DNA of 35,754 nt. Origin: Candidatus Accumulibacter appositus. GTDB taxonomy: Bacteria; Pseudomonadota; Gammaproteobacteria; Burkholderiales; Rhodocyclaceae. The translations under genes and the position numbers were made by a program. The notes under the pieces were generated by a model that was not told the DNA's origin, did no database searches, and saw nothing but the letters and a program-made list of their open reading frames with translations. Numbering within the stretch: position 1 is the first letter of the stretch; each line of letters opens with the position of its first letter. The DNA is taken from NCBI GenBank assembly GCA_000585055.1, contig JEMX01000063.1:1-35754 (forward strand), in the 5' to 3' direction. Below are positions 1 to 7,831 of the stretch, one piece after another.

Positions 1-335
1 CAGGGGAAAGGCAACCTCGACCGAGCGGCGCACCTATATCAGCAGCTTGGCGCCTGACGCCCAGCGCATGAACCAGAGCGTTCGCATGCACTGGCGGGTC
101 GAGAATAGCCTCCATTGGTGCATGGATGTGGTCCTTGGCGACGACCAGATGCGGGCTTGCACCGATCACGCCGCTCACAACCTGGCGGCCTTGCGCCATT
201 TCGTCTTGAATCTCATCCGCCTCGCCCCGGTCAAGCGCAAGGGTGGCCTCAAGGTTCAGCGACTGATCGCTGCTACTTCCGATACCTTCCGCGCTGAACT
301 GCTGGGTCTTGTATAAGATTCATGCGATTGCCCTG
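1..335 (+). mobile_element. Right end of an ISAs1-family insertion sequence (left part outside window)
   Basis: The window opens inside a transposase gene of ISAs1 type whose stop lies at 314-316. The following bases end in a GATTGCCCTG-like terminus at about 326-335. Read on the other strand this gives CAGGGCAATC, which fits the CAGGG-type termini usual for ISAs1 elements. The inferred right end is therefore about position 335, only 37 bases from the stop codon of the next gene on the minus strand. The left terminus and any target duplication lie outside or cannot be checked, so the exact end is an inference. Confidence 0.55.
2..316 (+). CDS. ISAs1-family transposase, C-terminal fragment (partial at left edge)
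   Basis: This is the last 104 codons of a DDE transposase; the reading frame is open from base 2 and the start lies outside the window. The visible part has the conserved C-terminal block of ISAs1 transposases: the run RMHWRVENSLHW, then LDVVLGDD-like residues with a conserved acidic pair, then a NLAALRHFVLNLIR helix followed by a basic tail. The block around the ENSLHW motif carries the last catalytic acidic residue of the DDE triad in this family. The visible part is uninterrupted, so the element may be intact upstream. Family assignment rests on these motifs, recognised by eye. Confidence 0.85.
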   Translation, partial: RGKATSTERRTYISSLAPDAQRMNQSVRMHWRVENSLHWCMDVVLGDDQMRACTDHAAHNLAALRHFVLNLIRLAPVKRKGGLKVQRLIAATSDTFRAELLGLV

Positions 336-371
336 GCGCGGTGGCAGCGCCTCGGGCCGCGCTGTACCGCC

Positions 372-2204
372 CTAGGCCGAACTCGGGGCGGTGGTCGCGC
401 TGAGTTTGCCGAGCACCCAGTAGCTCAGCAGAAAGGCACCGACATGATAGGCGGTGTTCAACAGCAGCCCGAACTGAACGTAGATCAGCACCGTCAGCGC
501 CAGATAGAAAAGCAGGCAGCCGAGCAGCAGCAGGCGCCGCCAGAGTGCGCGCATGGCTGGCTTGAACAGGCGCAGCCAGGCACCGGCAATGGCCAGGGCA
601 GCCATCGCCAGAACTTGCAGCAAGGGATCGAGGCCGCGCAGTTGCATCCCTTGCAGCAGGTTATTGACGACATCGGCGTGCAACTCGACGCCGTGGCGAA
701 GCTCGGCGCCAACGCCGCGGCGAACCTGGAAGATGTCCTGGCCGGCACGTCCATCGCCGATCAGGACGATCTTTCCTGTCAGCCCGCCGGCAGCGATCGT
801 CGCCGCTGGTCCGCTGATCTGCTCGTAGTCGTAGCGTCGCGCCGGCTGCCTCCAACTCTCGATCGGCGCCAGGCGGATCAGGGCGTCTGCGACCCGATCG
901 CCGCTGCTCAGCAGCGGGCAGTTGTTGCGCACCTGTCCCGAGGCTTCGACGCTTGCCTGGAAGGGTTTGAGTGGCCCGCGCCAGAGCGTCCTGCCCGTGT
1001 CGCTGACCACTGTCAGTTCGCGTAGCTGCTGGTCTGCGGCCAGTGTCGTGCCGCCGACTGCCAGGCTGCCGATGGCGCTGATCCTGTCTTGGATACGTTC
1101 GACCGGTGGCTGTTCGGCGTCTGCTGCGGCGGCAAGCTTGAGCGCGGCGAGCGGCGCGAGCGAGGCGTAACCCAGGCGGCCGCCGACGCACAGCAGGCCC
1201 CAGGCACTGACTGCCTGCAGCAGCCCGGGGGTGGCCACGGGTTTCTGGTCGAGCAGCTGATTGACGCCGACGATGACCTCGCTGCCATTTTGCCGGGCTC
1301 GCTCTATGGCGGCGATCAGCTCGGCGTCGGCCGGATTCGGCTTCTCGAAATAGACGTCGAAGACAATCGTTTTCGCACCCGCGGCGACCAGCTTGTCGAG
1401 CACCCGCGCGTGCTCGGCGCGCCAGTCCGGTCCGAACTTGCCAAGGCGCGCTTCGGATTTTTCGTCGAAACTGACGATCGCGATGCGTTCGTTGACCGGC
1501 ACGCTGGCCACCACGTCGCCGAGCGCCATGGTGTAGCTCTCGATGCGCGTATCGATTCCCAGCGCGTCGAACAATTGCACCCAGCCCAGGAAGAACATCA
1601 GCAGTGCGATACCGGCGCCACCGTAGCGTCGCCACTTGCGCAGGCGTTCGGCATTCATCACCTGCACGAACTGATTGAGCAGCGACGGCCGTCGCTCGAT
1701 GCTGCGGATCAGCGCGTCGAGCTCGAACTTGAAGCGCTTGTCGTCGAGTGCGTGCGCCTGGCGGCGAGCCAGCTCGGTGAGCGTCGGCGGCAGCTCGCTG
1801 GCCTCGGGCATCGTCGCGCCGCCGACCAGCACCGGAATCAGGCGCTTACCCTGCGCGAGCGCTGCGGCAAGCTCATGGCTGACGAAATCGTCGCCCTGGT
1901 CGAGCCGTCGGCCCTTCTCGTTGCTGGCGCTCAGCCAACGCGGACCGATCAGGGCGATGACCAGGTCGCAAGCTTCGATCTCGCGGTCGAGCACGTTCAC
2001 GAAATCGTCGCCGGCTTCGATCTGGCCGATGTCCATGAACACCCGCTCGGCACCGAAGTGGGCGCTCAGGTGATCGTAAAGCCGTCCGGCGTAGGCGATG
2101 CTGTCTTCACGGCGGTAGCTGATGAAAATCCGGGACGCGGTCTTTTCCAATTGCGCTGGGCCTGTTTTCGGTCGTGCACTGCTGAACGGCTGGAGTTCCT
2201 GCAC
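372..2204 (-). CDS. TIR domain-CHASE2 domain fusion membrane protein
   Basis: A 610-residue protein with an unusual architecture. Residues about 24-165 form a TIR_2-type domain: RIFISYRREDS at 25-35, FMDIG near 56-60, a VIALIGPRW strand, and a Glu at 111 in VSHELAAAL, matching the usual catalytic Glu of NAD-cleaving TIR domains. A transmembrane helix lies at about 195-216. It is followed by an extracytoplasmic CHASE2 sensor domain (about 218-505, with the typical IAIVSFDEKS and AAGAKTIVFDVYFEKPN segments) and three closing membrane helices (about 515-600). CHASE2 proteins usually carry a cyclase, kinase or GGDEF output domain after these helices. Here the chain stops and the only possible output is the N-terminal TIR. 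The GTG start at 2204 is poorly supported by a ribosome site, but TIR begins soon after it. It lies 31 bases downstream of a FecR-domain lipoprotein and is probably cotranscribed with it. TIR enzymatic activity is not proven by sequence. Confidence 0.85.
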   Translation of the reverse strand: MQELQPFSSARPKTGPAQLEKTASRIFISYRREDSIAYAGRLYDHLSAHFGAERVFMDIGQIEAGDDFVNVLDREIEACDLVIALIGPRWLSASNEKGRRLDQGDDFVSHELAAALAQGKRLIPVLVGGATMPEASELPPTLTELARRQAHALDDKRFKFELDALIRSIERRPSLLNQFVQVMNAERLRKWRRYGGAGIALLMFFLGWVQLFDALGIDTRIESYTMALGDVVASVPVNERIAIVSFDEKSEARLGKFGPDWRAEHARVLDKLVAAGAKTIVFDVYFEKPNPADAELIAAIERARQNGSEVIVGVNQLLDQKPVATPGLLQAVSAWGLLCVGGRLGYASLAPLAALKLAAAADAEQPPVERIQDRISAIGSLAVGGTTLAADQQLRELTVVSDTGRTLWRGPLKPFQASVEASGQVRNNCPLLSSGDRVADALIRLAPIESWRQPARRYDYEQISGPAATIAAGGLTGKIVLIGDGRAGQDIFQVRRGVGAELRHGVELHADVVNNLLQGMQLRGLDPLLQVLAMAALAIAGAWLRLFKPAMRALWRRLLLLGCLLFYLALTVLIYVQFGLLLNTAYHVGAFLLSYWVLGKLSATTAPSSA

Positions 2205-2235
2205 GGCGCCAGCCGCCGCTCACAGCGGCGGTTGG

Positions 2236-3048
2236 TTAGCGGATGTTGTCACCATGCGTTGGTGGCGGTTCCCTCGGTGCTGGCCGATCGCTGTCACGGT
2301 CGTTGCTTGAGCGGCTACTCATCACGCCAACGCCGATGGCGAAGATGCCCGCCGCCAGCGCGGCAGTGCCGAGGTTGGCGGTATTGGGAACCAGTGCGTC
2401 GAGATTCCGGATGCGCATGCGAATCTGCTCGACTTCGCCAATCCCCGCCTGCCCGACTTCGAGAAGGTCGGGGCCGACGATTGCCGCCGCCTGCCCGACG
2501 CCCAGCGACTTCTTGGGCCACCGTCCGTTGTTCGAAGTCAGCGCGACGCGATCTTCGGCAACGACGACCCTGACCCGCGCCTCAGGGTCCACCCGTACCA
2601 GGTACTCGGTGCCTTCCGAAGCGGCCGTGGCGTACTCGGTCTTGACTTTGAACAGGCCTCTGGCCTTGACCAGGACTTCGCCGATGAAGACGAAGATCGA
2701 TCCGAGACGGACGTGCGTGTTGGGCTGCACATAGACCCTGGCGCCCTCGGCAAAGGTCAGCACGGCCGTCGACTGGGCGTCTGTCCGGATCTCGTCGCCC
2801 GGCTCAAGCGACATATTGTGCTTCGCGTGCGCGGGCGCGCCCTTGCGGACGACGCCAACGCCGGCGATGGTCCCGCCATCGACCAGTTGTCCTCCTTGTA
2901 CGACGCCGAGCGTGATCGACGCGCAGCCGCTGACCGTGAAGCAGAAAAGGAGGAGGAGAAGAAGAGGGAGGAAATTGCGGCCCTGCGCAGGCGAGCGCCG
3001 CAAATGCTGCCAGCCGAATGTCGTGTTTCTCGGGGTGCTTGACGCCAT
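2236..3048 (-). CDS. FecR-domain lipoprotein
   Basis: A 270-residue exported protein. A leucine-rich signal segment (about 26-41) ends in the lipobox V-S-G-C with Cys42, so it should be a lipoprotein. The central part (about 85-185) is a FecR-type beta domain: LEPGDEIRTDAQSTAVLTF, VYVQPNTHVRLG, then GLFKVKTEYATAASEGTEYLV, the fold that follows iron-sensor FecR in many scaffold-like proteins. A hydrophobic stretch near 230-245 is followed by a polar, proline-rich tail. The ATG at 3048 was chosen because GGAGG stands eight bases before it; an upstream in-frame ATG at 3063 lacks such a site. It is the first gene of a two-gene unit with the TIR-CHASE2 protein. CHASE2 and FecR proteins are commonly neighbours, which suggests the lipoprotein serves as its periplasmic partner or ligand carrier; that role is inferred. 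Confidence 0.8.
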   Translation of the reverse strand: MASSTPRNTTFGWQHLRRSPAQGRNFLPLLLLLLFCFTVSGCASITLGVVQGGQLVDGGTIAGVGVVRKGAPAHAKHNMSLEPGDEIRTDAQSTAVLTFAEGARVYVQPNTHVRLGSIFVFIGEVLVKARGLFKVKTEYATAASEGTEYLVRVDPEARVRVVVAEDRVALTSNNGRWPKKSLGVGQAAAIVGPDLLEVGQAGIGEVEQIRMRIRNLDALVPNTANLGTAALAAGIFAIGVGVMSSRSSNDRDSDRPAPREPPPTHGDNIR

Positions 3049-3277
3049 GAGAAAGCCCTCCATACCGCGGTTCAGCCCTGAGCCTGCCCGAATGGGCTCG
3101 GGCAGCGCGCACCAATCCAGGCCGGGTTGAGTGGGTTCGACCGCCCTGCGTGCCGGAAAGTGCGACTGCTGACGGGGGACTCGGGGAACGACAGGCGGAG
3201 TATATTCACAGCAGCCGGCAAAATACAAACGCCGAAAAGTGCCGGCAAGCGTCAGCAAACCGAAAAGGAATCGAAAA
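3049..3277. promoter_or_regulatory. Divergent intergenic region between the FecR lipoprotein and a membrane protein gene
   Basis: These 229 bases separate two divergent genes, so both promoters should lie here. A TATATT hexamer at 3201-3206 could be a -10 box for the plus-strand gene, but no good -35 box stands at the proper distance. No operator-like palindrome was recognised. Confidence 0.3.
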
Positions 3278-4087
3278 ATGCCGCTCGCGCGCCAGCTCAT
3301 TCTTGCGCTGCTTGTCGCCGGCCTGGTCGCCTGCTCCTGGCTGGCGCCGCTGGACGCCAGCGCTACGCAACAGGCCGACGCCGGCCTGAAGCGGGCGTTG
3401 CTCAGCTTTGCAACGGCCAGGGCCCTGAATGCGGCGATTTCGGTCGCCCAGGGAACCGAGGTTTCGGTGCAGCCCGGTGGCATGGGCGTCGTTCTCACCC
3501 CCGGAGAGGTGCTCGACCCGGTCAACGATCTCGTCGAGCAGTTTTCGAATGTCATGCTCGCTGCCAGCGTCGCGTTCGGCGTGCAGAAGATGCTCATCAG
3601 CATGGCCGGCTACTGGCTGATCTCCCTGCTGATGAGTGCCGCAGCCCTCTGCTGGGCGTGGTTTCACTTCCGGCGCGAAGCGCTTCCGGCATGGCTCTCG
3701 CGGACGCTCGTCATCCTCCTGATGCTGCGCTTCGCCGTGCCCGCAGTGACCATCGGCAGCGACCTGCTGTTCGAAAAGTTTCTCGTCGCCGACTACGACG
3801 CCAGCCAGCAGGTGATGAGTGCCGCACCGGCGCAAGTCGCCAGACTCGATGCGCCGCAGCCGCTACCTTCCGGTGAGCAGGGCCTGCTCGACAGAATCAA
3901 GGGCTGGGGGCAGGATCTGGAGGTGAAAGCGCGTTTCGACGCCCTGCAACAGGCAGCGGAGCAGGCCACCGAGCACATCATCACCTTGATCGTGATCTTT
4001 CTGCTGCAGACCGTGGTGATTCCACTGCTCCTTCTTTCCGGCCTCTACGGCCTGGCGCGTGCGGCTTTCCAGAGGCCCCCGCGCTAG
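3278..4087 (+). CDS. Conserved hypothetical membrane protein with signal peptide
   Basis: A 269-residue protein that I cannot assign to a named family. The N-terminus has a cleavable-looking hydrophobic segment (about 6-20) ending in L-V-A-C, which also fits a lipobox. A soluble segment of about 75 residues follows. Then come hydrophobic helices at roughly 90-125, a short loop (HFRREALP), another helix near 140-160, a polar amphipathic region (about 165-225), and a last helix at about 228-255. The ATG at 3278 has AAGGAA seven bases upstream; an in-frame ATG 39 bases earlier lacks a ribosome site. It is divergent from the FecR/TIR-CHASE2 unit and ends about 100 bases before uvrD. Its job is unknown; the layout suggests a multi-span envelope protein. 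Confidence 0.7.
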   Translation: MPLARQLILALLVAGLVACSWLAPLDASATQQADAGLKRALLSFATARALNAAISVAQGTEVSVQPGGMGVVLTPGEVLDPVNDLVEQFSNVMLAASVAFGVQKMLISMAGYWLISLLMSAAALCWAWFHFRREALPAWLSRTLVILLMLRFAVPAVTIGSDLLFEKFLVADYDASQQVMSAAPAQVARLDAPQPLPSGEQGLLDRIKGWGQDLEVKARFDALQQAAEQATEHIITLIVIFLLQTVVIPLLLLSGLYGLARAAFQRPPR

Positions 4088-4152
4088 GCCTGCGCTCTGC
4101 CTGGCTGTGCCACGCGGCATGGCCCGGCGCCGATGCAGCTGAGCGTGCCGGC

Positions 4153-4158
4153 TATAAT
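4153..4158 (+). promoter_or_regulatory. Probable -10 box of the uvrD promoter
   Basis: A perfect TATAAT stands 31 bases before the uvrD start, preceded by GGC as in many betaproteobacterial promoters. The -35 region about 17 bases upstream is GC-rich and does not match TTGACA well, so only the -10 box is called. Confidence 0.45.
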
Positions 4159-4188
4159 CGGGGGCTACTCGCCAGGGAATTCCGATTC

Positions 4189-6384
4189 ATGTCCGACTTG
4201 CTCGCCCATCTCAATCCGCCGCAGCTGGCTGCAGTCACCCTGCCGCCGCAGCATGCCCTGATCCTCGCCGGTGCCGGCAGCGGCAAGACGCGGGTGTTGA
4301 CCACGCGCATCGCCTGGCTGATCTCGACCGGGCAGGTCGGTCCGCAGGGGGTTCTGGCGGTGACCTTCACCAACAAGGCGGCCAAGGAAATGCAAGCCCG
4401 CCTGGCGGCGCTGTTGCCGATCAATACCCGTGGCATGTGGATCGGTACCTTTCACGGCCTGTGCAACCGCTTCCTGCGCGCTCACCACCGCGAAGCCGGG
4501 TTGAGCGCGCAGTTCCAGATTCTCGATTCAGCGGACCAGCTGGCGGCGATCAAGCGCCTGCTCAAGAGCCTCAACATCGACGACGAGAAGTATCCGCCTC
4601 GCGAGCTGATGCACTTCATCAATGCGCACAAGGAACAGGGGATTCGCGCCGCGCAGGCCGAAGCCTACGACACCTATACCAGCCGCCGCGTCGAGCTCTA
4701 CGCCGAGTACGAAGGCCAGTGTCAGCGTGAAGGGGTGGTCGATTTCGCCGAGCTGCTGCTGCGTTCCTACGAGCTTCTGCAACGCAACGAGCCGCTCCGT
4801 CAGCACTATCAGGCGCGTTTTCGGCACATCCTGGTCGATGAATTCCAGGATACCAACCGCCTCCAGTACGCGTGGCTGAAACTGCTCGCCGGACGCGGCA
4901 GTGTCAAGTCGGAGGGTGCAGGCGCCTGCCTGTTCGCAGTCGGCGACGACGATCAGTCGATCTACGCTTTCCGTGGAGCCGAGATCGGTAACATGCATGA
5001 CCTGCAGCGCGAGTTCGAGCTGCCGGAAGTGATTCGTCTCGAACAGAACTATCGTTCGCACGGCAATATCCTCGATGCCGCCAATGCGCTGATCAAGCAG
5101 AACCGCGGCCGTCTTGGCAAGAACCTGTGGACCGAAGCCGGTGCCGGCGAACCGATCCGTGTCTTCGAAGGCTATTCCGACATCGCCGAGGCGGCCTTCA
5201 TCGTCGAGGAGGTTTGCGAGCTGGTTGGCGACGGGGTGTCGCGCCAGCAGATCGCCCTCCTTTATCGCTCGAACGCGCAGTCGCGGGTGCTCGAGCACCA
5301 GCTGTTCAAGCAGGGCTTGGCCTATCGGGTGCATGGCGGCCTGCGCTTCTTCGATCGCCAGGAGATCAAGCATGCGCTTGCCTATCTGCGCCTGCTGGCC
5401 AATCCCGACGACGATACGGCTTTTGCGCGAGTGGTCAATTTCCCGACGCGCGGGATCGGCGGGCGCAGCCTCGAGGCGCTGCAGGAAGCCGCCCGACAGA
5501 CCAATTCCAGTCTGTACAACGCCGCCGCCAGTCTGGCCGGCAAGCCCGCTAGCGCGGTGGCCAAGTTCATCGCCCTGATCGAGGGTCTGCGCAGCGAGAC
5601 CAGGGATCTGCCCTTGCCGGAGGTGATCGACCGGCTCATAGAACGCAGCGGTTTGCGCCAGCACTATCTGGCCGAGAAGGAACGCCAGGATCGGCTCGAG
5701 AACCTCGACGAACTGATCAACGCCGCGAGCAGCTTCCTGCAGGACGATGGCGCACCGCTGGTCGACGGTGAGGAAGTGGTGCCGGATGGCGGTCCGCTGG
5801 CGTCCTTCCTGGCGCACGCCTCGCTCGAAGCGGGCGAGCATCAGGCCGGTGAAGGGCAGGAGGCCATTCAGTTGATGACCGTGCATGCGGCCAAAGGCCT
5901 GGAATTCGACATCGTGTTTATCACCGGCCTCGAGCAAGGCCTGTTTCCGCACGAGAACGCGGCGCAGGAGCGCGAAGGCCTCGAAGAGGAACGCCGGCTG
6001 ATGTACGTGGCGGTGACGCGGGCGCGCAAACGCCTCTACCTGACGCATGCGCAGACGCGCATGCTGCATGGGCAGACGCGCTACTGTCTGCCATCGAGCT
6101 TCCTGGAGGAATTGCCGGTGGAACTGTTGCGTAAAATCAACCGCGGCCTTGCCGGCAGCAAGGCTGCGATCGCGCCGTCGCGCGCCGCCGCGGGTGCTGC
6201 CTGGAAGCAGCCGGCTGCCGCCAACGGCCTGCGCATCGGTCAAAACGTTCGCCATGCCCGCTTCGGCATCGGCGTCATCGTGGCCACCGAAGGGGGCGGG
6301 CCGGAGGCGCGCGTACAGGTCAATTTCGGTTCCGGCGGCATGAAGTGGCTGGCGCTCGAGTACGCGAAGCTGACGCCCGCCTAA
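4189..6384 (+). CDS. uvrD: DNA helicase II (UvrD/Rep family, SF1A)
   Basis: A 731-residue 3'-5' DNA helicase, close to the length of E. coli UvrD (720). It unwinds DNA in nucleotide excision repair and mismatch repair. All SF1A motifs are visible: the Q-motif LNPPQLAAV, Walker A AGAGSGKT (27-34), TFTNKAAKEM (Ia), Walker B VDEFQDTN (216-223), VGDDDQSIYAFRGA (251-264), the LEQNYRS motif, LMTVHAAKGLEFD (V) and YVAVTRAR (VI). The C-terminus has the UvrD-type tail with a Tudor-like module (VRHARFGIGVIV, then VNFGSGGMKWL), which in UvrD contacts RNA polymerase or partner proteins. This favours UvrD over Rep. The ATG start sits 30 bases after a TATAAT box. The stop codon at 6382-6384 overlaps the edge of a repeated element (see 6381-6425). 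Confidence 0.95.
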   Translation: MSDLLAHLNPPQLAAVTLPPQHALILAGAGSGKTRVLTTRIAWLISTGQVGPQGVLAVTFTNKAAKEMQARLAALLPINTRGMWIGTFHGLCNRFLRAHHREAGLSAQFQILDSADQLAAIKRLLKSLNIDDEKYPPRELMHFINAHKEQGIRAAQAEAYDTYTSRRVELYAEYEGQCQREGVVDFAELLLRSYELLQRNEPLRQHYQARFRHILVDEFQDTNRLQYAWLKLLAGRGSVKSEGAGACLFAVGDDDQSIYAFRGAEIGNMHDLQREFELPEVIRLEQNYRSHGNILDAANALIKQNRGRLGKNLWTEAGAGEPIRVFEGYSDIAEAAFIVEEVCELVGDGVSRQQIALLYRSNAQSRVLEHQLFKQGLAYRVHGGLRFFDRQEIKHALAYLRLLANPDDDTAFARVVNFPTRGIGGRSLEALQEAARQTNSSLYNAAASLAGKPASAVAKFIALIEGLRSETRDLPLPEVIDRLIERSGLRQHYLAEKERQDRLENLDELINAASSFLQDDGAPLVDGEEVVPDGGPLASFLAHASLEAGEHQAGEGQEAIQLMTVHAAKGLEFDIVFITGLEQGLFPHENAAQEREGLEEERRLMYVAVTRARKRLYLTHAQTRMLHGQTRYCLPSSFLEELPVELLRKINRGLAGSKAAIAPSRAAAGAAWKQPAAANGLRIGQNVRHARFGIGVIVATEGGGPEARVQVNFGSGGMKWLALEYAKLTPA

Positions 6385-6425
6385 CGGTCATGACAGTCGA
6401 GACGCCCCAGATCATGAAAGTCATG
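6381..6425 (-). repeat. Dispersed repeat, copy 1 (inverted relative to copies 2 and 3)
   Basis: This 45-base stretch matches, as its reverse complement, sequences at 17064-17100 and 26018-26063. Shared blocks, read on this strand, are CTAACGGTCATGACA, TCGAGACG, CCCAGAT and ATGAAAG followed by CATG. The conserved edge CTAACGG coincides exactly with the uvrD stop codon, and similarity ends sharply there in all three copies. It could be the end of a mobile element or MITE, or a mobile regulatory site. A 29-codon frame beginning M-K-V-M (6414-6503) follows and is probably not a real gene. Confidence 0.65.
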
Positions 6426-6508
6426 TCCGCCCCTCGTCTCTTGCTGTGGGGATTCCGGCTTGCACGCCAGAATCGTTCGCCGGGCAGGGCGTATGCGCCC
6501 TAAGTTCC

Positions 6509-6536
6509 CCGCCTCACCCCGCGAGGGGAGAGGCGG
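6509..6536. terminator. Strong GC-rich stem-loop downstream of uvrD (possible terminator or REP-like element)
   Basis: The arms CCGCCTCACCCC and GGGGAGAGGCGG pair over 12 positions with one mismatch around a GCGA loop. There is no U-tract after the stem (CTTCG follows), so intrinsic termination is doubtful. The sequence type resembles dispersed CTCACCCC/GGGGAGAG palindromes seen between genes in many proteobacteria; that comparison is from general knowledge. Confidence 0.4.
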
Positions 6537-6580
6537 CTTCGTGAGTCGCGTACGCGACTATTACGGTAAGCTGCAGCCGC

Positions 6581-6654
6581 TTATCCACAGTTCGCGCGTC
6601 AGCGCTGGCGCTTTCGGTATTAAATCTGAAGTTGCGCACTACTTGTGTGGATAA
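6581..6654. promoter_or_regulatory. Pair of inverted consensus DnaA boxes
   Basis: TTATCCACA stands at 6581-6589 and its exact reverse complement TGTGGATAA at 6646-6654, with 56 bases between them. This is the strongest known DnaA-binding nonamer (the E. coli R1/R4 type). The spacer contains a short AT-rich patch (GGTATTAAATC). No dnaA, rpmH or gidA gene is near, so it is unlikely to be the chromosomal origin. It could be a DnaA titration or regulatory site between uvrD and qor. Confidence 0.5.
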
Positions 6655-6715
6655 GTCTGTGGAGCGCCTGTTGCTTGACTGGACAAGTGGCAGCCTGGAC
6701 AGGCGTTTTTTGCGC

Positions 6716-6745
6716 TTGCTCAAAAAGCAGGCGGCGCACTAGACT
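6716..6745 (+). promoter_or_regulatory. Possible sigma-70 promoter of qor
   Basis: TTGCTC (6716-6721) and TAGACT (6740-6745) are separated by 18 bases and end 29 bases before the start codon. A GGAG ribosome site follows at about 6764-6767. Both hexamers are only partial matches, so the call is weak. Confidence 0.3.
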
Positions 6746-6774
6746 GTCACGCTCAACCTAGACGGGAGCTGGCC

Positions 6775-7749
6775 ATGCCTTTTGCCATTCGTATTCATCA
6801 AACCGGTGGACCGGAAGTGATGTGCTGGGAAGAGGTGCCGGTCGGCGAACCGGCTGCCGGCGAGGCGCGGGTGCGTCACGAAGCGGTCGGGCTTAACTTC
6901 ATTGATATCTACCAGCGCAGCGGACTCTATCCGTTGCCGCTGCCCAGTGGCCTCGGTTTGGAAGGCGCTGGGGTCGTCGAAGCCGTTGGTGAAGGTGTCA
7001 CTGACCTACGCGCTGGCGATCGTGTGGCCTATGCTGGCGGGCCCGTGGGTGCTTACAGCGAGCTGCGTTGCCTAGCCGCCGACCGGCTGTTGAAACTGCC
7101 CGAGGCGATCGGTTTTCGCACTGCCGCGGCGATGATGCTGCAGGGCCTGACCAGCGCCTATCTGCTGCGCCGCACCCATCGCGTGCAGGCCGGCGAAAGC
7201 GTCCTGATCCACGCTGCTGCCGGTGGCGTCGGCCTGATCGCCTGCCAGTGGGCAAAGGCGCTGGGTGCAACGGTCATCGGGACGGTCTCGAACCAGGCCA
7301 AGGCGGCGCTGGCGACCGCCCACGGCTGCGATCACGTGATCGACTACACCCGCGAGGAGGTGGCGCCAAGGGTTCGCGAGATTACTCGCGGCGAGGGGGT
7401 GGCGGTGGTTTATGACGGGGTCGGCAAGGATACCTTTGCCGCTTCGCTGGACAGCCTGCAGACGCGCGGGATGATGGTCTGTCTGGGCAATGCCTCGGGG
7501 CCGGTGCCGCCCCTGGACCCGCTTCTGCTGTCGCAGAAGGGCTCGCTGTTCCTGACCCGGCCGACCCTGATGCACTACATTGCCAAGCGCGCCGAGCTGG
7601 CCGAGTTGGCTGCCGAGCTGTTCGAGATGGTCGGCTCGGGAAAGATCAAGATCGAGGTCAACCAGAGCTACGCGCTCGCCGAAGTCGCCCAGGCGCATCG
7701 TGATTTGGCCGCACGCAAGCACACCGGGTCGACCGTTCTCCTGCCGTGA
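6775..7749 (+). CDS. qor: Quinone oxidoreductase (NADPH:quinone reductase, MDR superfamily)
   Basis: A 324-residue zinc-free medium-chain reductase of the QOR/zeta-crystallin type, which reduces quinones with NADPH by one-electron steps. Visible features are the N-terminal GroES-like fold with VGLNFIDIYQRSGLY (38-52), GLGLEGAGVVEAVGEGV, and the cofactor-binding AAGGVG (148-153) in the Rossmann domain. The family-typical VYDGVGKDTF and GNASGPVPP segments follow. The zinc-ligand cysteines of alcohol dehydrogenases are absent, as expected. Length equals the usual 320-330. The ATG at 6775 has GGAG eight bases upstream. It stands alone between a 390-bp gap and the ParA-like gene 82 bases downstream. 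The exact substrate is not shown. Confidence 0.9.
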   Translation: MPFAIRIHQTGGPEVMCWEEVPVGEPAAGEARVRHEAVGLNFIDIYQRSGLYPLPLPSGLGLEGAGVVEAVGEGVTDLRAGDRVAYAGGPVGAYSELRCLAADRLLKLPEAIGFRTAAAMMLQGLTSAYLLRRTHRVQAGESVLIHAAAGGVGLIACQWAKALGATVIGTVSNQAKAALATAHGCDHVIDYTREEVAPRVREITRGEGVAVVYDGVGKDTFAASLDSLQTRGMMVCLGNASGPVPPLDPLLLSQKGSLFLTRPTLMHYIAKRAELAELAAELFEMVGSGKIKIEVNQSYALAEVAQAHRDLAARKHTGSTVLLP

Positions 7750-7831
7750 TCGAGGGTCCGCGCGCGCCCATCAACCCCATTCATGAGCCGCTTCGCCGGC
7801 TGGCAACGACCCCTGACGAGGACAAAAAAGA

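Larger units (their letters stand above)
6385..6774. other. Long non-coding gap between uvrD and qor
   Basis: No credible gene is present in these 390 bases. From left to right it holds repeat copy 1 (to 6425), a perfect 6-bp hairpin AGGGCG/CGCCCT (6486-6501), a 12-bp hairpin with one mismatch (arms 6509-6520 and 6525-6536, loop GCGA), two inverted consensus DnaA boxes (6581-6589 and 6646-6654), and a possible promoter for the next gene. The second hairpin could stop uvrD transcription, but no T-run follows it. Confidence 0.6.

Noticed and set aside
1089..2573. Open frame of 494 codons on the plus strand
   Set aside because: Antisense to the TIR-CHASE2 and FecR genes; no recognisable domain.
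3049..3603. N-terminal extension of the FecR lipoprotein up to 3603
   Set aside because: The extension would bury the signal peptide and overlap the divergent gene; the ATG at 3048 has a good ribosome site and a signal peptide.
4528..6255. Open frame of 575 codons on the minus strand inside uvrD
   Set aside because: Antisense to all the UvrD motifs, with no family pattern or ribosome site.
6581..6654. Chromosomal replication origin
   Set aside because: Only two DnaA boxes and a small AT-rich patch are present, and none of the usual origin neighbours (dnaA, dnaN, rpmH, mnmG) are in the window.
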